Assembly: GCF_001956915.1 (NCBI RefSeq)
Contig: NZ_MLJO01000031.1
Location: 1 to 49,193, forward strand
Length of the DNA: 49,193 nt
Direction: 5' to 3'
DNA from: Intrasporangium flavum
Lineage (GTDB): Bacteria > Actinomycetota > Actinomycetes > Actinomycetales > Dermatophilaceae
Positions 43,356 to 49,193 of the stretch are shown here, one piece after another. Under the pieces are notes generated by a model. That model was not told the origin of the DNA and did no database searches. It saw only the letters and a program-made list of their open reading frames with translations. Position 1 is the first letter of the stretch, and the number at the start of each line of letters is the position of its first letter. Position numbers and translations under genes: made by a program.

Positions 43356-43385
43356 GAGCAGCTCGTCCTCCGGGACGGGCTGCTC
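43356..43385 (+). terminator. Terminator of the alpha cluster
   Basis: A 13-bp stem (43356-43368 with 43373-43385, one G-U pair) with loop TCCG begins 23 bases after the rplQ stop and is followed by CGTCGTTT. It lies between convergent genes and may serve both strands. Confidence 0.8.
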
Positions 43386-43420
43386 CGTCGTTTCCGGGAC
43401 GGCACGCGCCGCCCCTCCGG

Positions 43421-43963
43421 TCACCAGTGGTGGGCGACGTCGACGACGAGGCGCCGCCCGCCGTCGGCGTCGGTGAGCACGAACGCGCGCATCGGCAGGC
43501 GGGCCCGCACCCCGAGGCCGAAGTCCGTGTAGCCCTCGAAGCTGCCGACGTCCTTGAGCTGGCGGAAGGTGCGCCAGCCGGTGAAGGTGCGCGTGCCCGT
43601 GCCGAGCGTCGACGGCGCGTCGACGGTGACCTGCAGCCGGGCCCCGCCGGCGACGGGCACCGGCAGGCCGCTGCCGGGCCCGGTGACGGTGCTGACGTAT
43701 CGGACGCTGTAGCCGACGCGGCCGCGGCCGGGCGCGAGGTCGAGGACGAGCCGGTCGTAGCAGGCGTGCTGGCCGGCCCGGACGCCGGTGACGCGTCCGG
43801 ACCACAGCGCGGTGGGGCTGGTGGCCTTGGCCAGCGAGCCCCAGGTGATGCCGCAGTAGGGCGCGGCGGAGGCGTCGGGTGACGCGATGGCGGCGCCGGC
43901 GGTGGTCGCCAGAACGGCGGCCGCGGCGGCGACGGCGAGGCGACGGCGTGGTGTCGCGAACAT
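43421..43963 (-). CDS. Secreted AMIN-like domain protein
   Basis: A 180-aa predicted exported protein. ATG at 43963 follows AAGGGGG by six bases. A signal peptide (MFATPRRRLAVAAAAAVLAT) ends near ASA-AP at about residue 34. The mature part contains the pattern AGQHACYDRLVLDLAPG followed by GYSVRYVS and, at the end, RRLVVDVAHHW, as in actinobacterial AMIN-like proteins, a fold associated with cell-envelope binding. Two Cys (PYCGI and HACYD) may form a disulfide. It is convergent with rplQ and divergent from truA. Confidence 0.75.
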   Translation of the reverse strand: MFATPRRRLAVAAAAAVLATTAGAAIASPDASAAPYCGITWGSLAKATSPTALWSGRVTGVRAGQHACYDRLVLDLAPGRGRVGYSVRYVSTVTGPGSGLPVPVAGGARLQVTVDAPSTLGTGTRTFTGWRTFRQLKDVGSFEGYTDFGLGVRARLPMRAFVLTDADGGRRLVVDVAHHW

Positions 43964-44089
43964 GTGAGCCCCCTTAATGCTGCGGAGCCGGGCCCCGTGC
44001 CCGGCCCCACCTGTAGACGGCCGACGCGCCCCGTCGGTTGACGCGGGTCGGGCTGGGCCCGCGCGACAGGACGTGGCCGCGCCGCCGGA

Positions 44090-44095
44090 TAGGTT
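44090..44095 (+). promoter_or_regulatory. -10 element of truA
   Basis: TAGGTT ends seven bases before the ATG at 44103; no ribosome site is present, so truA mRNA is probably leaderless. Confidence 0.6.
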
Positions 44096-44102
44096 GTCCC
44101 GC

Positions 44103-45017
44103 ATGACGGGCGACATGACGGGCGACGGGACGCCGGGCCGGCCGGACGTGCCCGCGACGACGCGGGCCCTGCGGATCCGGCTCGACCTCGCCTACGACGG
44201 CACCGACTTCTCGGGCTGGGCGCTGCAGCCCGACCGGCGCACCGTCGAGGGCGTCCTCGGCGAGGGGCTCACCACAATCCTGCGCCCCGCGGAGCCGCTG
44301 CGGCTCACGGTCGCCGGGCGCACCGACGCCGGGGTGCACGCCCGGGGCCAGGTCGTGCACGTCGACGTCGACCCGGACGGCTGGGCGGCGCTGCCCGGAC
44401 GCTCCGACCGCGCACCCGGGGCCGCACTCGTGACGCGTCTGGCGGGCGTGCTGCCCGCGGACGTCGTCGTGCGCCGGGCCGTGCCCGCGGCGCCCGGCTT
44501 CGACGCCCGTTTCGCCGCGCTCGAGCGCCGGTACGTCTACCGGATCGCCGACCCGGGCGCCGCCCGCGACCCGCTGCGGCGCCTCGACACCGTCGCGTGG
44601 CGCAAGCCGCTCGACGCCGAGGCGATGGACGCCGCATCGGCCCGCCTCGTCGGGCTGCGGGACTTCGCCGCGTTCTGCAAGCAGCGGGAGGGCGCCACCA
44701 CGGTGCGCACCCTCCTCGAGTTCTCGTGGCGCCGCCTCGAGGACGGCGTCCTCGCCGCGACCGTCCGGGCCGACGCGTTCTGCCACTCGATGGTCCGATC
44801 GCTCGTCGGCGCGGTCGTCCCCGTGGGGGAGGGCCGGCGCCCGGTCGAGTGGCCGGCCGGGCTCGTCGCCCGCGGTGGGCGGGCGAGCGAGGTGCACGTC
44901 ATGCCGCCGCACGGCCTGAGCCTCGAGGAGGTGCGCTACCCCGACGACGCCGGCCTCGCCGCCCGCGTCGAGCAGGCGCGAGCACGTCGAGACGCGGTCG
45001 GCGGGCACGACGCCTAG
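44103..45017 (+). CDS. truA: tRNA pseudouridine(38-40) synthase
   Basis: Converts U38-U40 in the tRNA anticodon arm to pseudouridine (304 aa). The catalytic Asp is D75 in GRTDAGVHARGQ. The start of the fold (IRLDLAYDGTDFSGWALQPD) and the late motif with DAFCHSMVRSLVGAVV are typical. ATG 44103 gives MTGDMTGDGTPGRPDV; ATG 44115 is a possible alternative. It commonly follows rplQ in bacteria, though here a secreted-protein gene on the other strand lies between. Confidence 0.95.
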   Translation: MTGDMTGDGTPGRPDVPATTRALRIRLDLAYDGTDFSGWALQPDRRTVEGVLGEGLTTILRPAEPLRLTVAGRTDAGVHARGQVVHVDVDPDGWAALPGRSDRAPGAALVTRLAGVLPADVVVRRAVPAAPGFDARFAALERRYVYRIADPGAARDPLRRLDTVAWRKPLDAEAMDAASARLVGLRDFAAFCKQREGATTVRTLLEFSWRRLEDGVLAATVRADAFCHSMVRSLVGAVVPVGEGRRPVEWPAGLVARGGRASEVHVMPPHGLSLEEVRYPDDAGLAARVEQARARRDAVGGHDA

Positions 45018-45058
45018 CCCGACGCCCGGCGTCGCGCCGGCGTCCGCCCGATGGCGCT

Positions 45059-45084
45059 CACAGGGCGCTCGCACGGGCCCTGTG
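45059..45084 (+). promoter_or_regulatory. Operator-like inverted repeat over the lipoprotein promoter
   Basis: CACAGGGC (45059-45066) is the exact inverted repeat of GCCCTGTG (45077-45084), with 10 bases between the arms. It ends one base before the -10-like TTGGAT (45086-45091) and spans the -35 position. The 18-base centre-to-centre spacing suits a dimeric repressor. Confidence 0.45.
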
Positions 45085-45098
45085 GTTGGATCTTCCGC

Positions 45099-45728
45099 AT
45101 GATCGCCCGCCCCACCCGCATCGCGTCGGCCCTGGCCGTGACGTGCGCGCTCGTCCTCGCCGGCTGTTCCAAGGACAGCGGCGCGCCGGCCGGAGCGTCG
45201 GGCGGGGCGTCCACCGCAGCCGTCTCCACGACCTCCACGACGCCCCCGAGCGGGTCGGGTACGGCCGGCAGCGCGAGCGCCGGTGACGCCGTCCCGGGCC
45301 GCTCCTCGACGTTCACGGTCGTGCCTCCGGAGGGCTGGGCCGAGGCCACCGACCGGGCGCAGGGCATCAAGGACATCGACATCGTGCTGCTGTCCTCGAA
45401 GAAGGTCGCCGGCTTCGCGAACAACCTCGTCGTGCTCAGCAGCCCGGGCGACGAGCAGACGCTGCGCGACGAGCTGGACAAGGGCCGCACGCAGCTGCAG
45501 GCGGCCGGTCGCAGCGTGTCGGCGGCCCCGGACCAGCAGGTGGCCGGCACCACCGCCACCGGCTTCACCTCGGCCTTCGAGCAGCAGGGGATCAAGGTCG
45601 TCGCGCGGTCCTACGGCCTCGTGCACGGCGGCCGCGTCTTCCTGCTCACCCTGTCCTCCTCGCAGCAGGACGCCGACCACGCCTCGACCGAGCTCGACGA
45701 GATCCTCTCGTCCTGGTCCTGGGCCTGA
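45099..45728 (+). CDS. Putative lipoprotein, first of a tandem pair
   Basis: A 209-aa predicted lipoprotein with ATG at 45099. The signal peptide ends in LAGC, so Cys23 is lipid-modified. A Ser/Thr/Ala linker of about 45 residues leads to a globular domain starting STFTVVPPEGWAEATDR and ending LDEILSSWSWA. The layout (PPEGW start, closing SWSW) resembles the PsbP/LpqN-like group, which is inference. TTGGAT lies seven bases before the ATG, so the mRNA may be leaderless, and an inverted repeat covers the promoter. It is followed 32 bases later by a related gene. Confidence 0.8.
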   Translation: MIARPTRIASALAVTCALVLAGCSKDSGAPAGASGGASTAAVSTTSTTPPSGSGTAGSASAGDAVPGRSSTFTVVPPEGWAEATDRAQGIKDIDIVLLSSKKVAGFANNLVVLSSPGDEQTLRDELDKGRTQLQAAGRSVSAAPDQQVAGTTATGFTSAFEQQGIKVVARSYGLVHGGRVFLLTLSSSQQDADHASTELDEILSSWSWA

Positions 45729-45760
45729 CCCGACACCGGACGACACCGAAACGATCCCTC

Positions 45761-46393
45761 GTGAACCAACTCGGACCCGCCCTGCCCACGCTCGCCCTCG
45801 TCCTCGCGTCCGCGCTCCTCGGTGGCTGCTCCGCCGACCCGGCGCCCGCCGCCGCACCCAAGCCCACCGACACCGGCACCGTGCTCCTGCCCACGTCGAC
45901 GGCGCCGACGACCGACAGCGGTGGGCACCTCATCGAACCGCTGCCGACGAACCTGCCGCAGGCCCCGCTCACTGACGACCGCGTCCGCGGCATGGACTAC
46001 AGCTACCCGATCCCGGCCGGCTGGGCCTCCGGCGAGCGTGACCTCACCCCGAGGCCCGACACCCTCGTGCAGCCGCAGGACACCGACGTGCCCGGCTTCA
46101 TCGCCGTCGAGCGGCCGTTCGACGTGGGCTCCTCGCAGCTGCCCGACGTCGTCGACAAGCTGCGGTCCGGCTTCGAGCAGAAGGGCTTCGCGCCCAAGGC
46201 AGCCCCCGAGCGGCAGGTGGCCGGCTACCAGGCGCAGGGCATCGTCGTCGACCAGTCCGAGGACGTGCGCCACGTCTACTACATCGTCGTCTACACCCAG
46301 AAGGCCTTCGCGATCCGCCTCACCTACGACCCGCACGACCCCACGGCGCTCGCGGCCTATGAGGCGGTCCTCGACGCGTGGTCCTGGGGCTGA
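45761..46393 (+). CDS. Putative lipoprotein, second of a tandem pair
   Basis: A 210-aa predicted lipoprotein with GTG at 45761. The signal peptide ends in LLGGC, with Cys23 as the lipidated residue, as in its neighbour. The domain starts YSYPIPAGWASGERDLTPR and ends YEAVLDAWSWG. RQVAGYQAQG here corresponds to QQVAGTTATG in the upstream protein, which together with the shared ends marks them as diverged paralogues. No separate promoter is evident in the 32-base gap, so the two are probably one operon. Function unknown. Confidence 0.8.
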   Translation: MNQLGPALPTLALVLASALLGGCSADPAPAAAPKPTDTGTVLLPTSTAPTTDSGGHLIEPLPTNLPQAPLTDDRVRGMDYSYPIPAGWASGERDLTPRPDTLVQPQDTDVPGFIAVERPFDVGSSQLPDVVDKLRSGFEQKGFAPKAAPERQVAGYQAQGIVVDQSEDVRHVYYIVVYTQKAFAIRLTYDPHDPTALAAYEAVLDAWSWG

Positions 46394-46475
46394 GCGTCGG
46401 CCGGTCGCGCTCCGGGCGGCTGCCGGGGGATATCCGCGTGACGGCGCCCGGGGCGATGCGTCAGGCTTGACCCTC

Positions 46476-48158
46476 GTGGGTCACGTCGACGTCAACTCGG
46501 TCTCCTTCAGCCTGCCCGACGGCAGGCCGCTGCTCGGCGACGTCTCGCTGCGGGTGGGGGAGGGCGCCAAGGTGGCGCTCGTCGGCCCCAACGGCACCGG
46601 CAAGACGACGCTGACGCGCATCATCGCCGGCGACCTCGCCGCCCACGACGGTGCGGTGACGCGCTCGGGCGGCCTCGGCGTCATGCGCCAGTTCGTCGGG
46701 TCGGTCCGCGACGACTCCACCGTGCGCGACCTGCTCGTGTCGGTGGCGCCCGAGCGCATCCGCGTCGCGGCCCTGGAGATCGACCGCACCGAGCTGCTCA
46801 TGATGGAGCGCGACTCCGAGGACGACCAGATGGCCTACGCGCACGCGCTCGTCGAGTGGGGCGAGGCCGGCGGCTACGAGCAGGAGACGCTCTGGGACCA
46901 GTGCACCACCGCGGCGCTCGGCATCCCCTACGACAAGGCCCAGTGGCGGGCCGTCAACACGCTCTCGGGCGGCGAGCAGAAGCGTCTCGTGCTCGAGGCG
47001 CTGCTGCGGGGCCCCGAGGAGGTGCTGCTGCTCGACGAGCCGGACAACTACCTCGACGTGCCGGGCAAGCGCTGGCTCGAGGAGGCCCTGACGGCCTCCC
47101 CGAAGACCGTCCTGTTCATCAGCCACGACCGCGAGCTGCTCGACCGCGTCGCCACCCGCATCGCGACGCTCGAGCCGGGCGCCGCGGGCGCGACGCTCTG
47201 GGTGCACCCCGGCCGGTTCTCGACCTACGCCCAGGCCCGCGAGGACCGCAACGCCCGGCTCGAGGAGCTGCGCCGGCGCTGGGACGAGGAGCACGCCAAG
47301 CTCAAGGCGCTCGTGCTCATGTACAAGACGAAGGCCGCCTACAACGACGGCCTCGCCTCGCGCTACCAGGCGGCCCAGACGCGTCTGGCCAAGTTCGAGG
47401 AGGCCGGCCCGCCCGAGGCGACGCCGATGACCCAGCACGTGAAGATGCGCCTCACGGGCGGCCGAACGGCCAAGCGCGCCGTCGTCGCCGAGGGACTGGA
47501 GCTGACCGGCCTGATGAAGCCGTTCGACCTCGAGGTCTGGTACGGCGAGCGCGTGGCGATCCTCGGCAGCAACGGCTCGGGCAAGTCGCACTTCCTGCGG
47601 CTGCTCGCCTCCGGCGGCACCGACCCCGAGCGGGAGCACCAGCCGGTCGGCGACATCCGTCCCGAGCCGGTGGCCCACGAGGGCGCCGTGCGGCTCGGCT
47701 CGCGGGTGCGGCCCGGGTGGTTCGCCCAGACCCACCAGCACCCGACGCTCGTGGGCCGGACGCTGCTCGAGATCCTGCACCGGGGCGACGAGCACCGCGC
47801 CGGCAAGCCCCGCGAGGAGGCGGCGCGGGCGCTCGACCGGTACAACCTGGCCCGCAGCGGCGAGCAGCGCTTCGAGTCGCTGTCCGGCGGCCAGCAGGCG
47901 CGGTTCCAGATCCTGCTGCTCGAGCTGTCGGGGGCGACCCTGCTGCTGCTCGACGAGCCCACCGACAACCTCGACCTGCAGTCCGCCGAGGCCCTCGAGG
48001 AGGGGCTCGACCGGTTCGACGGGACCGTCGTCGCGGTGACGCACGACCGCTGGTTCGCCCGCGGGTTCGACCGCTACCTCGTCTTCGGCCAGGACGGACG
48101 CGTGTACGAGTCGGGCGAACCGGTGTGGGACGAGGGGCGGGTCGTCCGGCCCCGCTGA
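46476..48158 (+). CDS. ABC-F family ATP-binding protein
   Basis: A 560-aa soluble protein with two ATPase domains and no membrane part, as in ABC-F ribosome-acting factors. GTG at 46476 is preceded by CAGGCT eight bases upstream, a possible leaderless start; TTG 46467 is an alternative. Domain 1: Walker A GPNGTGKTT at 37-45, signature LSGGEQ at 163, Walker B ending DEPDNYLD. Linker: a charged coiled coil around RLEELRRRWDEEHAKLKALV. Domain 2: Walker A-like GSNGSGKSH at 364, signature LSGGQQ and DEPTDNLD. The first Walker B has Asp where most relatives have Thr (DEPTNHLD). It could be a translation factor or an antibiotic-protection protein; the sequence does not decide. Confidence 0.9.
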   Translation: MGHVDVNSVSFSLPDGRPLLGDVSLRVGEGAKVALVGPNGTGKTTLTRIIAGDLAAHDGAVTRSGGLGVMRQFVGSVRDDSTVRDLLVSVAPERIRVAALEIDRTELLMMERDSEDDQMAYAHALVEWGEAGGYEQETLWDQCTTAALGIPYDKAQWRAVNTLSGGEQKRLVLEALLRGPEEVLLLDEPDNYLDVPGKRWLEEALTASPKTVLFISHDRELLDRVATRIATLEPGAAGATLWVHPGRFSTYAQAREDRNARLEELRRRWDEEHAKLKALVLMYKTKAAYNDGLASRYQAAQTRLAKFEEAGPPEATPMTQHVKMRLTGGRTAKRAVVAEGLELTGLMKPFDLEVWYGERVAILGSNGSGKSHFLRLLASGGTDPEREHQPVGDIRPEPVAHEGAVRLGSRVRPGWFAQTHQHPTLVGRTLLEILHRGDEHRAGKPREEAARALDRYNLARSGEQRFESLSGGQQARFQILLLELSGATLLLLDEPTDNLDLQSAEALEEGLDRFDGTVVAVTHDRWFARGFDRYLVFGQDGRVYESGEPVWDEGRVVRPR

Positions 48159-48188
48159 GGCCGCGGTGACGCGGCCCGGCCGCGGCGG

Positions 48189-48194
48189 TAGCGT
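48189..48194 (+). promoter_or_regulatory. -10 element for leaderless transcription
   Basis: TAGCGT ends six bases before the ATG at 48201, with no ribosome site between. Confidence 0.55.
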
Positions 48195-48200
48195 CGGGGC

Positions 48201-49193
48201 ATGGCCGACTCACCGCGCGCGTCAACGCTGCTGGCCCTGCTCGAGGTGCCCGTCGTCGGTGCCCCGATGGCGGGCGGTCCCTCGACACCAGACCTCGCCG
48301 CTGCCGTGAGCGACGCCGGCGGGCTCGGCTTCCTCGCCGGCGGCTACCTCGGCGTCGACCGGCTGGCCCGCCAGCTCGCCGACGTCTGGGACGCCACCGA
48401 CCGCCCCTTCGGGGTCAACCTCTTCGTGCCGCCGTCGGCCAACGCCCACCCCACCCGGCCGGGCCTCGACGGGGCGGAGCGGGCCGGCGCCGTGGCGGCC
48501 TACCGGGAGCGCCTCCTGCCGGACGCCGAGCGCCTCGGCGTCCGGCTGCCCCTGCCGGAGCCGGGCGACACCGACGACTGGGACCGCAAGGTCGACCTCC
48601 TCCTGCGCGAGCGCGTGCCGGTCGTGTCGTTCACCTTCGGCCTGCCCGACGCCGCGGTGCTCGGGGCGCTGCGCCGCTCCGGCTCGCTCGCCGTCGCGAC
48701 CGTCACCGACACCGTGGAGGCCCGCGCGGCGCTCGAGGCCGGCGTCGACGGCCTCGTCGTGCAGGGCCACGAGGGCGGCGGCCACCGCGGCACGCTCGAC
48801 CCGCAGGCCGTGCCGGACGAGGCGGACCTGCTCGACGTCGTGTCCGAGGTGGCGGCCCTCGCCGACGTCCCGGTCGTCGCGGCCGGTGGCATCGCCGACG
48901 CTGACCGCGTCGCGGCGCTCCTCGCCGCCGGCGCGGCAGCCGTGCAGGTGGGGACCGCCCTGCTGCTGACGCCCGAGGCGGGCACCGGGCTCGCCTATCG
49001 CCGGGCGCTCGCCGACCCCTCCTTCACGGGCACCCGCGTCACCCGCGCCTTCTCCGGACGCCTGGCCCGGTCGCTCGAGACGGACTTCGTGCGCGAGCAC
49101 TCCGACGCCGCGCCGGCGGCCTACCCCGAGGTGCACCACGTGACGGTGCCGCTGCGTCGGGCCTCGGCCGCGGCCGACCGCCCCGACCACCTC
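48201..49193 (+). CDS. Nitronate monooxygenase family protein (partial)
   Basis: An FMN-dependent TIM-barrel enzyme related to 2-nitropropane dioxygenase, cut off by the window end after 331 residues. ATG at 48201. Near the start, VVGAPMAGGPSTPDLAAAVS and GGLGFLAGGY form the first FMN-side segments. The family motif reads VVQGHEGGGHRGT, and DVPVVAAGGIADADRVAALL then GAAAVQVGTALLLTPE give the phosphate-binding end. The likely reaction is oxidation of nitronates, though many relatives have other roles. It starts 42 bases after the ABC-F gene and has its own -10. Confidence 0.88.
   Translation, partial: MADSPRASTLLALLEVPVVGAPMAGGPSTPDLAAAVSDAGGLGFLAGGYLGVDRLARQLADVWDATDRPFGVNLFVPPSANAHPTRPGLDGAERAGAVAAYRERLLPDAERLGVRLPLPEPGDTDDWDRKVDLLLRERVPVVSFTFGLPDAAVLGALRRSGSLAVATVTDTVEARAALEAGVDGLVVQGHEGGGHRGTLDPQAVPDEADLLDVVSEVAALADVPVVAAGGIADADRVAALLAAGAAAVQVGTALLLTPEAGTGLAYRRALADPSFTGTRVTRAFSGRLARSLETDFVREHSDAAPAAYPEVHHVTVPLRRASAAADRPDHL

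Noticed and set aside
43974..45857. Long minus-strand open frame opposite truA and the first lipoprotein gene
   Set aside because: No recognisable domain; TruA and a lipobox protein account for the region on the plus strand.

Overview
The window is a GC-rich (about 70%) actinobacterial chromosome segment with G/C at nearly every third codon position and frequent GTG and TTG starts. Gene order (rpoB-rpoC, rpsL-rpsG-fusA-tuf, S10-spc-alpha clusters, truA), zinc-type S14 and L36, an F420-type oxidoreductase and an rplQ with a C-terminal extension all suggest a member of the Micrococcales, perhaps close to the Intrasporangiaceae. This placement is inferred from gene content and protein style; no database search was possible. 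No tRNA, rRNA, CRISPR array, insertion sequence or prophage gene was seen.

Layout. (1) 1-172 holds the start of a leftward gene with a Pro/Gly-rich N-terminus. (2) 649-8169 is rpoB-rpoC, ended by an 18-bp stem terminator. (3) 8411-10613 holds dacB and a small conserved gene. (4) 11015-15484 is the str cluster (rpsL, rpsG, fusA, tuf), ending in a UUCG-capped terminator. (5) 15622-21047 is an accessory block between tuf and rpsJ: an LLM-class oxidoreductase, a WXG100-type protein coupled to a lipoprotein, a DUF2785 protein, an M18 aminopeptidase and a DCC-type thiol protein. (6) 21422-31158 is the S10-spc supercluster from rpsJ to rplO. (7) 31349-34165 is secY-adk-map, set off by a very long hairpin. 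(8) 34265-39018 is a second accessory block: serine hydrolase, MFS transporter, HIT-like protein, small membrane protein and DUF1801 protein. (9) 39211-43333 is infA-rpmJ-rpsM-rpsK-rpsD-rpoA-rplQ. (10) 43421 to the end holds an AMIN-like secreted protein, truA, two tandem related lipoproteins, an ABC-F ATPase and a truncated nitronate monooxygenase.

The ribosomal genes are tightly packed, often with 1-4 base stop/start overlaps that imply translational coupling. GC-rich hairpins sit at many operon joints. The rpsL and rpsJ leaders carry an almost identical 23-nt element, which suggests shared control of the two operons. Most accessory genes instead have a -10-like hexamer 6-8 nt before the start codon, the layout expected for leaderless mRNAs.

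The most interesting parts are the WXG100-type protein with an uncharacterised C-terminal domain plus its coupled lipoprotein (16644-18319), the shared rpsL/rpsJ leader element, the L17 protein fused to a sunset-like domain, the large hairpin before secY, and the tandem lipoprotein pair with an operator-like inverted repeat over its promoter.
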